From: Candidatus Woesebacteria bacterium
GTDB taxonomy: Bacteria; Patescibacteriota; Microgenomatia; Woykebacterales; 2-01-FULL-43-14
Assembly (NCBI GenBank): GCA_020060105.1
Contig: JAGVAV010000006.1
Coordinates: 1 to 38,505 of the forward strand
Direction of reading: 5' to 3'
DNA length: 38,505 nt
Both the position numbers and the translations under genes were made by a program. Under the pieces are notes generated by a model, which was given only the letters and a program-made list of their open reading frames with translations, made no database searches and was not told the DNA's origin. This document shows, piece after piece, positions 1-6,054 of the stretch. The stretch's first letter is position 1. Each line of letters starts with the position of its first letter.

Positions 1-93
1 GATAGTTACCTTCACTACTACAACTATGATAGATTACATTTAGGACTTAAGCTTCAAACACCTATCGATTTTGTTGCAAAGGTGCTGAACTAA
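1..93 (+). CDS. Transposase C-terminal fragment (DDE/rve type), 5' end outside window
   Basis: Frame 1 is open from the first base to TAA at 91-93 and encodes 30 residues. They include YYNYDRLHLGL followed by TPIDF, the pattern at the end of integrase-core (rve) transposases of the IS3/IS481 kind (Y-N-x-x-R-x-H-x-x-L, then T-P). The catalytic D-D-E residues would lie upstream, outside the window, so activity cannot be judged. No inverted repeat end is evident in the next 50 bases. Because another transposase tail closes the opposite end of the window, this is probably where a metagenomic contig broke. Family level is a moderate-confidence call from a short fragment. Confidence 0.7.
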   Translation, partial: DSYLHYYNYDRLHLGLKLQTPIDFVAKVLN

Positions 94-142
94 TTACGAC
101 ATTTAAGCCATTGATCCTGAAGCTTGATCATAAAGGAATCAA

Positions 143-170
143 GTAGGGGCGTATTGCAATACGCCCCTAC
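143..170. repeat. 28-bp perfect palindrome (REP/MITE-like)
   Basis: GTAGGGGCGTATTG is followed directly by its exact reverse complement, giving a 14+14 bp palindrome with no spacer. GC-rich palindromes with a GTAGGGGC edge are common dispersed intergenic elements in many bacteria. No T-tract follows on either strand, so it does not look like a terminator. No second copy is seen in this window. The rest of 94-280 has no gene I can support. Confidence 0.7.
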
Positions 171-280
171 ATCGGGACAGAGCGATCAGCTATTTTTATT
201 TTAATGAAGCTAAAGAGGAACGAAGGGCGAAAAAAAGGGCATTAAAAAGGCCTTTATAGAGTATCTTTTGTCTCCGCGGT

Positions 281-316
281 ATAAAAAATGGTTCAACCCT
301 TAAAGATTGAACCATT
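281..316 (-). terminator. Rho-independent terminator of the 165-aa hypothetical gene
   Basis: A perfect 10-bp stem (287-296 with 307-316, AATGGTTCAA and its complement) has a 10-nt loop and on the minus strand is followed by TTTTTAT. It starts 10 bases after the stop codon of the minus-strand gene at 326-823. Confidence 0.8.
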
Positions 317-325
317 AATCTCTTC

Positions 326-823
326 CTAACCGGTGCCTTCTACCCTTTCGATCTCTAAGCCAACCTTGGTTGCCCAGTTTATGAAAATCACCAGAATGGT
401 AACTACTTGAAGGGGGTCACTTACGTTGTTCGTCCGATACTTCCCTCCAATCTTTAAAGCTTCTGGAAGAGGGGTTTCCCAAGCCAAACAAGCCTCCTGG
501 CCCGTGACTCGAATAAGCCTTAGGCCGACTTCTAGGTCAAATTCCACGGTTCCTCTGGGCGGAATCATGTTCTCCATGCCCCAGCTAGTGAAGGTATTTT
601 TCCACCACTTCTGATACCTTTCATCAGGCGTCAGCATCACCTCTTGGGCAAGTAACAAAGGCAGCTCTTTTGAATATCCCTTTCCAGGCGCCAAGTTACG
701 GGCAACTAGGCTCGCCGTCTTCACAAACAACGGCGTAACTTCAATGCAAAAGTTGCATTGAGGAGGCGTAACCAAGAGATTCGGGTAAAGGTCTTTGACC
801 ACCCAATGAACTGGGCGCAGCAT
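326..823 (-). CDS. Hypothetical protein, 165 aa
   Basis: Function not recognised. The start is set at ATG 823-821 because GGAGGGG lies 5 bases upstream (829-835). A longer reading from GTG 862 would overlap the promoter. The gene is a self-contained unit: promoter at 853-881, Shine-Dalgarno, coding region, then a perfect terminator at 281-316. The protein is soluble in appearance, Trp- and Pro-containing, with no signal peptide or membrane segment. A CxxC-like pair (PPQCNFCIEV) near residue 25 could bind metal, but no partner pair is obvious. It follows a non-coding RNA candidate transcribed in the same direction, whose terminator ends just before this promoter. It resembles other monocistronic accessory genes of the window in having a strong SD, unlike several core genes. 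Confidence 0.7.
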   Translation of the reverse strand: MLRPVHWVVKDLYPNLLVTPPQCNFCIEVTPLFVKTASLVARNLAPGKGYSKELPLLLAQEVMLTPDERYQKWWKNTFTSWGMENMIPPRGTVEFDLEVGLRLIRVTGQEACLAWETPLPEALKIGGKYRTNNVSDPLQVVTILVIFINWATKVGLEIERVEGTG

Positions 824-852
824 CTCTCCCCTCCGACTAGAAATATGCCCTA

Positions 853-881
853 GTTTTATCACGGCCGGGTAACCTTGTCAA
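853..881 (-). promoter_or_regulatory. Promoter of the 165-aa hypothetical gene
   Basis: On the minus strand TTGACA (876-881) is separated by exactly 17 bases from TAAAAC (853-858). The predicted RNA start is about 25 bases before ATG 823, leaving room for the Shine-Dalgarno site. The -35 box begins immediately after the T-tract of the upstream ncRNA terminator. Confidence 0.7.
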
Positions 882-887
882 GAAAAT

Positions 888-1193
888 GAAAAAGGGAGAA
901 GCAAAAAGTCTTTTCAAACTGTTGCTTCTCCCAAGTAAGGCCCTTGTCCCATCTCTGAAACAAGCCTCATCTCGCAGCCGTTGGTACGAAGGACATCAGG
1001 CCAAAAGGTTCGTACTCAGTCCTCGGCTTCACCTCTTGCGCCGGAGGTTAAGTCGATAGCTTTTCAGAACCCCGAGCACCAACCTTTACACCGCCCCTCC
1101 ACTGATACCGGCCGGTAATTCCATCTTGCTGATAGTCTGTGCTTTCAACTACCAGCGTGGCAGCGGAAGTTTGGTGATCCTTCCCCAACGGCT
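888..1193 (-). ncRNA. Candidate structured ncRNA, about 305 nt, own promoter and terminator
   Basis: A minus-strand transcription unit runs from a consensus promoter (1200-1228) to a strong terminator: 11-bp perfect stem GGGAGAAGCAA (894-904 with 922-932), then TTTTTCATTTTC. Near the 5' end AGCCGTTGG is complementary to CCAACGGCT near the 3' end, forming a long-range closing helix. Inside are further hairpins, such as GTACGAA/TTCGTAC, CTGGTAGT/ACTATCAG and CTTGTTTC/GGGACAAG. No good open reading frame with an SD lies on this strand. I could not match the conserved cores of RNase P RNA, tmRNA, SRP RNA or 6S RNA, so the class is unknown. Confidence 0.6.
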
Positions 1194-1199
1194 AAGACT

Positions 1200-1228
1200 A
1201 TTAAACTACACTAGCACAGCCTTGTCAA
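1200..1228 (-). promoter_or_regulatory. Promoter of the 305-nt ncRNA candidate
   Basis: TTGACA (1223-1228) and TTTAAT (1200-1205) on the minus strand with 17-bp spacing. It lies 31 bases beyond the stop of the HAD gene, which therefore has no separate terminator visible. Confidence 0.7.
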
Positions 1229-1258
1229 TCCATAGCCTAAACCTTTCCGTAAACAATG

Positions 1259-2065
1259 TTAAAGGCCTGTTTTTAACAACTTTTTCATCAAATCCACTAC
1301 CGCCTTGAAAGTCTTATCTTTCGTCATCAGATCGAAATCCTCACTCTTTTCTTTCCCCAGCTCGTCATTAATCAAGATTCTCAAAACATTCTCTTCCCCT
1401 TCGACCATTAAAGCGTCTTGAAGACTATCCCCGATCAAAATAGCATTTGGCCTCTCTATTTTTATTTTGAGGATCTCTTCTAGACCCTTCTCTTTTTTAT
1501 TTAGCGGGTGAACAAGGGATTCCCTCTCCCAGCTTTTCAGGTAACCGTTGTCAGAAAAAATCAGCTGAGTCGAAATCACCTTTGAAGGGCAAAGGGTATG
1601 CTTTTGGCACCAAAGCTCGATGATGTTTTTTAGCCCGGCGGAGATAATCAGAACAGGAACCCTCTCCCTCTCGCAAACCTCAAACAGCTCTTTGACAAAG
1701 GGCCGGATTGGCATCCTTTCGCAAACGCCGGAATCAATATCTTCCCATTTTAATTGACTTTCAACGTAAAGCTGAAGAGTCCTTTCCCACCAGGTTAAAG
1801 CCTCGATCAAGGTCATCTCCCCGCTGACTTCTCGCGGCCGGTAAAAATCAAACATTTCCTGATACTTTCCCTGAAAATCGGGGTGAAGATGACGGCGCAA
1901 GAGTCCCCAGCTGGTCGCCACTTCCCCAAAGCTGTTTTTCCATTCCGTCATCGTCCGGTCAAAATCCAACACCAGGTGAAGTTTCCCCGAGCCTCCTTGG
2001 GCAAATAAACTAAATTTCTTAAGAAGTCTTTCTTTATCTTGATAATGAAAATCGCGCAGTTTCAT
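1259..2065 (-). CDS. HAD-superfamily pyrimidine 5'-nucleotidase-like protein (UMPH-1/cN-III type)
   Basis: Predicted Mg-dependent cytosolic phosphatase that would dephosphorylate pyrimidine nucleoside monophosphates. HAD motif I is DFDRTMT (nucleophile and acid/base Asp pair, about residue 36), motif II is IISAG, and motif IV is GDSLQDALM. The D-F-D-x-T-x-T form and overall length (268 aa; UMPH-1 members are ~280-330) fit the UMPH-1 family. ATG 2065 is preferred over TTG 2071. It is the last gene of the thyA-DHFR-dUTPase-TS-like cluster, which fits a nucleotide-pool role. A terminator-like hairpin with T-tract ends directly at its start codon, so its expression may be attenuated. The substrate is inferred from family and neighbours. 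Confidence 0.7.
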   Translation of the reverse strand: MKLRDFHYQDKERLLKKFSLFAQGGSGKLHLVLDFDRTMTEWKNSFGEVATSWGLLRRHLHPDFQGKYQEMFDFYRPREVSGEMTLIEALTWWERTLQLYVESQLKWEDIDSGVCERMPIRPFVKELFEVCERERVPVLIISAGLKNIIELWCQKHTLCPSKVISTQLIFSDNGYLKSWERESLVHPLNKKEKGLEEILKIKIERPNAILIGDSLQDALMVEGEENVLRILINDELGKEKSEDFDLMTKDKTFKAVVDLMKKLLKTGL

Positions 2066-2118
2066 AAACAAAAAGGCACCCTTAAGAAAGTCAGGCTTAG
2101 CTAACTTCCCGGATGCCT
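2066..2118 (-). terminator. Terminator or attenuator between TS-like and HAD genes
   Basis: On the minus strand AGGCATCC (2111-2118) can pair with GGGTGCCT (2074-2081; one G-U pair), followed by TTTTTGTTT running straight into ATG 2065. The stem begins at the stop codon of the TS-like gene. It may end the operon or allow conditional read-through into the HAD gene. No separate promoter for the HAD gene is obvious. Confidence 0.6.
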
Positions 2119-3181
2119 AAACGAAGGACTGCCACCTCTCCCAGGCGTAGTCGATTTTCGCCCGGTAGATTGGCGAGGTTAATCTTTTCTCAATGTCTTC
2201 AACCTTCGGATCATAGCCGTCGGTGACGAAAAACAGCCAGCTTCTGATGTCGGCCTGGTTAATTTGATGATTCTTGGCTTCCCCACCTTCAACGTGATAA
2301 TAGATGTCGTTGGCGTAAATGACCATTCTCCTCAGAGGCAAGCCAGTTTCCCGGCTAGCCAGAAGGCCCCATTCCCGATCGTGGGAAATGTCTAGTTGCG
2401 TCCCTCCTAGCGCGTCCATCGCCCGGTGAAGGTGAAGGGAAATCAAACCAACCGGATTACCAACCTCGTCAAATTCTGCGTAGAGCTGGTAGTTCTGATA
2501 AACCGGCACCCCTCCGGCCATACCGCTGTGGTCAATGTGTTCGTAGGTGAAAGAGGGGATGATCGCCCGGCGAGAAGCGGGGGCTTTCTTAATCTCTTCA
2601 ATGACCGAAAGCAGAGTATCCCGGCGCTGACTTTGAAGCTCCCACTCCAGAACCTGGGGATTTTTCAAGTAAAAGTCCAGCAGTCTCTTTCCTTTCCAGG
2701 CTAAGACCGCCAGAATATTTTCCGGGTGATAAAGCTGGTAGGTTCGCCTCAGAAGATCCAGCAGTTCTGTCTTATCCTGAAAATTAACCTCTTGGTAACC
2801 CAGTTTTCGGAAAAGCTCGGTCACTCCTTTGACGTGGCCCCAACCCCCATCATAGTAGCGCGACCGCCAGGCGTATTTGTAAGGATAAACATCCGTTCCT
2901 TCTTGAAACGCTTCGGGAGGCTGATTGGTTTCTTTACGAACGAAATTGTCCTGATACCACTCGTCATCAGCCTGGCGCCAATAAGGGTAATCGTCCTCCC
3001 CGGCCAAAGGATCGGTAATGATCATGACCGCCCCTTTGATCGAGTGAATCGGCCCTCTTTGACTCAAGTAATGCCGACCGTCATTTTTTATCGCTGCCCA
3101 AACCGCTCTTAAGACCTCCCCGGGGGTGCGTCCTTCGAAGATAAAACCCACTTCGCGGTTAGCGGCTAAGACCTTCGCCAT
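2117..3181 (-). CDS. Thymidylate-synthase-fold protein lacking the catalytic Cys
   Basis: The C-terminal half (residues ~200-300) follows the thymidylate synthase/dCMP hydroxymethylase fold: SRRAII (phosphate-binding Arg pair 204-205), PVYQNYQLY (active-site loop), HRAMD (Arg253, Asp256) and a YANDIYYH segment equivalent to the GDxHxY region. In the active-site loop the invariant Pro-Cys is Pro226-Val227, so the normal covalent attack on C6 is impossible. The residue aligned with E. coli Asn177 is Asp264. The N-terminal ~190 residues are longer than in ThyA. It overlaps the dUTPase-like gene by 23 bases and is translationally coupled. It may be an enzyme with altered chemistry or a non-catalytic partner of the ThyA-like protein. 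Family membership is fairly secure; function is unknown. Confidence 0.7.
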   Translation of the reverse strand: MAKVLAANREVGFIFEGRTPGEVLRAVWAAIKNDGRHYLSQRGPIHSIKGAVMIITDPLAGEDDYPYWRQADDEWYQDNFVRKETNQPPEAFQEGTDVYPYKYAWRSRYYDGGWGHVKGVTELFRKLGYQEVNFQDKTELLDLLRRTYQLYHPENILAVLAWKGKRLLDFYLKNPQVLEWELQSQRRDTLLSVIEEIKKAPASRRAIIPSFTYEHIDHSGMAGGVPVYQNYQLYAEFDEVGNPVGLISLHLHRAMDALGGTQLDISHDREWGLLASRETGLPLRRMVIYANDIYYHVEGGEAKNHQINQADIRSWLFFVTDGYDPKVEDIEKRLTSPIYRAKIDYAWERWQSFV

Positions 3182-3842
3182 TCTCCTTCCTTTCCAAAGA
3201 GTATTTCTCCTTTAATTTCTTTATTTCCCCCTTAACGATCAGTTCTTCTTCAACTTTTCTTTTTTCTCTTAGCCTGCCGACGATCAAATCTTTTTTATGC
3301 CAACGGCTTTGAACAACGTCAATGGACTGATTTAAGGGATAAAAAACCAGCTGGCAAAACCGTTCACCGGGATAAAGCCTAATCACCTGGCTGGTCGTGT
3401 TGTTGGTGACCGGAATCAAAAGCCGTCCTTCATAACCGGCGTCGATAATCCCGGTCAGATCCACCGACAGGCCTTTTCGGTTGATTGAAGAACGCGGATA
3501 CAAGACGGCCATCAAATCGTCGGGGATAGAAACTTCTTCCAGAGAAGTGGCCACGACCGATTCTTTGGGTAAGAGATCAAAAAATTGCTTATGTTCCAGC
3601 TCGAAAATGTCAAACTTCTCCCCATCGTCTAGGTAATCAATCATGAAGGCTTCCCGTCCCCTTTCGGTCATTCGCCATAGCTTGGGAACCATAAAGGTGT
3701 AACCGAGGCGCAAATCCACCGAGTGAGACTGAAGCTGGAGAGAATCAATCGAAGGTTCAAATTTTAATCTTCCTTCTTTTAGGTAATCTAAAATCTGTTT
3801 CTTGACTAAAACTGTCGAACTAACCCGGTTAAGGCTACTCAT
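3159..3842 (-). CDS. dUTPase/dCTP deaminase family protein, probably dUTP pyrophosphatase
   Basis: Jelly-roll trimeric nucleotide hydrolase that would act on deoxyuridine or deoxycytidine triphosphate and supply dUMP. Visible motifs are HSVDLRLG (~40-47), PRSSINRKGL (~116-125, phosphate-binding Arg-Ser-Ser), GIIDAGYEG (131-139, Asp134 and Tyr137) and PGERFCQLVF (158-167). In dCTP deaminases the general base is a Glu ten residues after the motif Asp (E. coli Glu138). Here that position is Pro144, which argues against deamination and for dUTPase activity. A glycine-rich fifth dUTPase motif is not obvious; the tail is Lys/Glu-rich. The start overlaps the DHFR stop by 8 bases, and its own end overlaps the TS-like start by 23. 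Confidence 0.75.
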   Translation of the reverse strand: MSSLNRVSSTVLVKKQILDYLKEGRLKFEPSIDSLQLQSHSVDLRLGYTFMVPKLWRMTERGREAFMIDYLDDGEKFDIFELEHKQFFDLLPKESVVATSLEEVSIPDDLMAVLYPRSSINRKGLSVDLTGIIDAGYEGRLLIPVTNNTTSQVIRLYPGERFCQLVFYPLNQSIDVVQSRWHKKDLIVGRLREKRKVEEELIVKGEIKKLKEKYSLERKENGEGLSR

Positions 3843-4347
3843 AGTTAATTTTATACCTCAAATGAAGACTATTTTTATTTAGTTTCCGACACGCTAATAA
3901 AGAACAGTTGATATTATAAAACTTTTCGTTGAAGTTGGGAACCCCTTGCCCGAATATTAAAGGCTCCAGGGTCAGCCAGAGTTCGTCAAGCAGTTTTTCT
4001 CTCAAAAAGCAGCTGTAAACCTGACCCCCTCCGGCGACAAATATTTTCTGAAAACCCCTTTCTTTCAGATTGGAAATAATCGTTTGAGGCTTCGCGTTGG
4101 TAAATTCTAAGACTTCGGCCGTACTTTGATACTCCTCCGACCGGGAAGTTAAAACAAGGTTGAGCCGCCCCGGCAAGGGCTTTTTGAGGGTTCTATAGGT
4201 CTTGGCTCCGATAATGATCACTCCACCCTTCTTGGTTTCCTGAGCGAAAAGCTCTTTATCTTCCGGGGAAGTCCAATTTATCAATTCCCCGTTTTCCCGG
4301 GCGATAAAACCATCAAGAGTGTGGGCGACAATAGCGATTACTTTCAT
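3835..4347 (-). CDS. folA: Dihydrofolate reductase family protein
   Basis: Predicted NADPH-dependent reduction of dihydrofolate, regenerating folate oxidised by thymidylate synthase. Motifs: an N-terminal VIAIVAHTLDGFIARENG strand-loop, NWTSPED (Trp to Asp spacing of five as in E. coli Trp22-Asp27), IIIGAKTYRTL, and the nucleotide-binding GGGQVY loop. Length of 170 aa is usual. ATG 4347 lies one base beyond the ThyA stop and is preferred to TTG 4359, so the two are coupled. Physical coupling to the ThyA-like enzyme implies that at least one TS-family member in the operon oxidises the folate cofactor, as methylation does and hydroxymethylation does not. RibD C-terminal-domain reductases are relatives, but the W-x4-D motif favours DHFR. 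Confidence 0.8.
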   Translation of the reverse strand: MKVIAIVAHTLDGFIARENGELINWTSPEDKELFAQETKKGGVIIIGAKTYRTLKKPLPGRLNLVLTSRSEEYQSTAEVLEFTNAKPQTIISNLKERGFQKIFVAGGGQVYSCFLREKLLDELWLTLEPLIFGQGVPNFNEKFYNINCSLLACRKLNKNSLHLRYKINYE

Positions 4348-4348
4348 C

Positions 4349-5185
4349 TTAAAGAACAATCTGCAAACCTTTTATTGAGCCTAAAGGATGATACTGAGAC
4401 TCGATTTGCTCAATAATCTCGTTAACAAGTTTTTCATCCCCTTTTTTGGCTCTTTCATAAGAGTCTCTGCCTAGGCTAATTTCCACTTTCGGATGATCAT
4501 TCTGACGGCTAATGATTTCTCGAGCCGCCTCATAGTGAATGTCGTAAATATGGGCGTTGGAAATGGTATGGGTGTATTTGCCTACGCCCACGCCAAGCCG
4601 GGCCGCCAAGATTCTTTGAAGAAGAGCAAATCCGGCGCTGTCATGGGGGCAGCCTAAGATCATGTCGTTGGAGCGAATCACATTATGCAAATTCAATTTC
4701 CCCCCGATAATGTTGACGGTAAAAGTGTAAGGGCAGGGGTTGTTGGCTCTTTTAAAAGTCACGCTTAACCCATCACTTGCCTGATCCCAGGTCACGACCA
4801 CCCCATGCCGGGAAGAAGGGTCTTTTTCCAAAAGTTTGACCAAAAGCTCAATCTGGTCCCGGCCGAAGTGACGGCGCCAGCGGTAACCGTAAGCGGTCGT
4901 GACCACCCCGTCGACGTTGGCAAAATCGTCCCAAATCCGGGTAAATTTATTTAAAAATTCACTCGGCCGGCGGCTGCCGGTCAAAAACCAAATCTGCTCG
5001 GCGACAAAGAGTTTGACGGGGATTTTGCGCAAAGTTAAAAGAGGAAAACCTTCATCACCTTCGACCTCAATCGTCTTTCCCGGCAAAGCTCTAACCGCGT
5101 GTTTAGTTCTTTCGTTTAGTTCTTCCACGCCTTTTTCCATGATTTCTTGAAGGATTTTCCGATACTGGCGGTCAAACTCAGTCAT
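4349..5185 (-). CDS. thyA: Thymidylate synthase family enzyme with Asp at the dUMP-selecting Asn position
   Basis: Complete TS/dCMP hydroxymethylase fold of 278 aa. Catalytic Cys is Cys151 in NNPCPYTF. Arg171 and Asp174 (RSNDMILG), His212 and Tyr214 (NAHIYDIH) match E. coli Arg166, Asp169, His207 and Tyr209 at identical spacing. Trp85, Glu63 and Arg26 equivalents are also present. The residue 31 positions after the Cys, Asn177 in E. coli, is Asp182 (PHDSAGF). The second Arg of the phosphate-binding pair (E. coli Arg127) is His127. Asn-to-Asp at this position is the hallmark of T4 dCMP hydroxymethylase and turns TS toward dCMP. It is the first gene of the operon, with a promoter ending six bases before ATG. 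Annotated as ThyA by fold; the true substrate (dUMP or dCMP) is open. Confidence 0.85.
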   Translation of the reverse strand: MTEFDRQYRKILQEIMEKGVEELNERTKHAVRALPGKTIEVEGDEGFPLLTLRKIPVKLFVAEQIWFLTGSRRPSEFLNKFTRIWDDFANVDGVVTTAYGYRWRRHFGRDQIELLVKLLEKDPSSRHGVVVTWDQASDGLSVTFKRANNPCPYTFTVNIIGGKLNLHNVIRSNDMILGCPHDSAGFALLQRILAARLGVGVGKYTHTISNAHIYDIHYEAAREIISRQNDHPKVEISLGRDSYERAKKGDEKLVNEIIEQIESQYHPLGSIKGLQIVL

Positions 5186-5191
5186 AGGTAA

Positions 5192-5220
5192 AACGTACCA
5201 TTTAGGCTTCTTCTTGTCAA
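5192..5220 (-). promoter_or_regulatory. Promoter of the thyA operon, leaderless
   Basis: Minus strand TTGACA (5215-5220), 17-bp spacer, TACGTT (5192-5197), then six bases and ATG at 5185. Transcription would start at or next to the A of the start codon; no Shine-Dalgarno site is present. Divergent from the VIT promoter 20 bases away. Confidence 0.75.
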
Positions 5221-5240
5221 GAAAACTCTTCCCCTATTCA

Positions 5241-5270
5241 TTGACAACCTCTTTCCCACTCTGAAATAAT
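5241..5270 (+). promoter_or_regulatory. Promoter of the VIT-family gene, leaderless
   Basis: TTGACA (5241-5246), 18-bp spacer, AATAAT (5265-5270), then seven bases to ATG 5278. An in-frame ATG at 5269 overlaps the -10 box and could not be in this transcript, so ATG 5278 is taken as the start. Confidence 0.7.
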
Positions 5271-5277
5271 GAAACAA

Positions 5278-6054
5278 ATGGCAACGGATTTAGAAGAAAG
5301 CTTTCAGAAAAAGGCCCAACTCCTAAACTTACCCGAAAACGAGGAGTACAAAAAACTGGAAGATATTTACCATCGGCGAAATATCGGCCCTTACGTGGGC
5401 GATATGGTTTTTGGGGCCAACGACGGCATCATCACCACCTTCGCCATTGTCGCCGGTTCCGTCGGAGCTTCCTTATCTCCCAGCGTCATTCTCATTCTCG
5501 GTTTTGCCAATATCGTCGCTGATGGACTCTCCATGGGCGTGGGGAATTATCTCGGGGTCAAATCCGACCGAGATTATCAAAAAGAGCAGCGGAAAAAAGA
5601 AGCTTGGGAAATTGAAAATTTGGTCGATATCGAAACGGAAGAGATTCGGGAAATCTTTCGCCAGAAGGGTTTCCAAGGACAAGATCTCGAAAGAGCCACT
5701 CAAATCGTCACTTCGAACAAAGAAGTTTGGATCGAAACAATGATGCGAGACGAGTTGGGAATCGTCGAAGAAACCCAAGAAGATCCAGCCAAGCATGGCT
5801 TGGCCACCTTCACTGCTTTTATCGCCGCCGGTCTGATTCCTTTAGTTCCCTTTTTCCTCCCTATCGGAGGAGCTTCGCCTTTTGCAGTTTCGATCCTTCT
5901 TACCGGTCTCACTCTATTTACCGTCGGAGCGCTAAGAAGCAAAATCACCGTGGTTAGCTGGTGGCGGGGAGGGTTAGAAATTCTTTTGATGGGCGGACTG
6001 GCCGCCGTCGCCGCTTATTTCATCGGCGATTTCCTCGAAAGCCTGATTAGATAG
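5278..6054 (+). CDS. VIT1/CCC1-family iron/manganese transporter
   Basis: Membrane protein of 258 aa that would move Fe2+ or Mn2+ across the cytoplasmic membrane. The VIT signature is clear: a GDMVFGANDGIITTFAIVAG segment (first helix with metal/proton-coupling Asp), then a helix with NIVADGLSMGVGNYLG. A charged cytoplasmic region follows (EQRKKEAWEIEN to RDELGIVEE, the metal-binding Glu/Asp domain of VIT proteins), then three helices after residue ~170. A short soluble N-terminus precedes the first helix. A hairpin (6061-6069 with 6082-6090) follows the stop but lacks a T-tract. The last 81 bases overlap the convergent SppA gene. Confidence 0.85.
   Translation: MATDLEESFQKKAQLLNLPENEEYKKLEDIYHRRNIGPYVGDMVFGANDGIITTFAIVAGSVGASLSPSVILILGFANIVADGLSMGVGNYLGVKSDRDYQKEQRKKEAWEIENLVDIETEEIREIFRQKGFQGQDLERATQIVTSNKEVWIETMMRDELGIVEETQEDPAKHGLATFTAFIAAGLIPLVPFFLPIGGASPFAVSILLTGLTLFTVGALRSKITVVSWWRGGLEILLMGGLAAVAAYFIGDFLESLIR

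Noticed and set aside
888-1193. tmRNA, RNase P RNA, SRP RNA or 6S RNA
   Set aside because: No tRNA-like GGTTCGA arm or tag frame, no GAGGAAAGTCC core, no SRP S-domain apex and no long 6S-type rod could be found.
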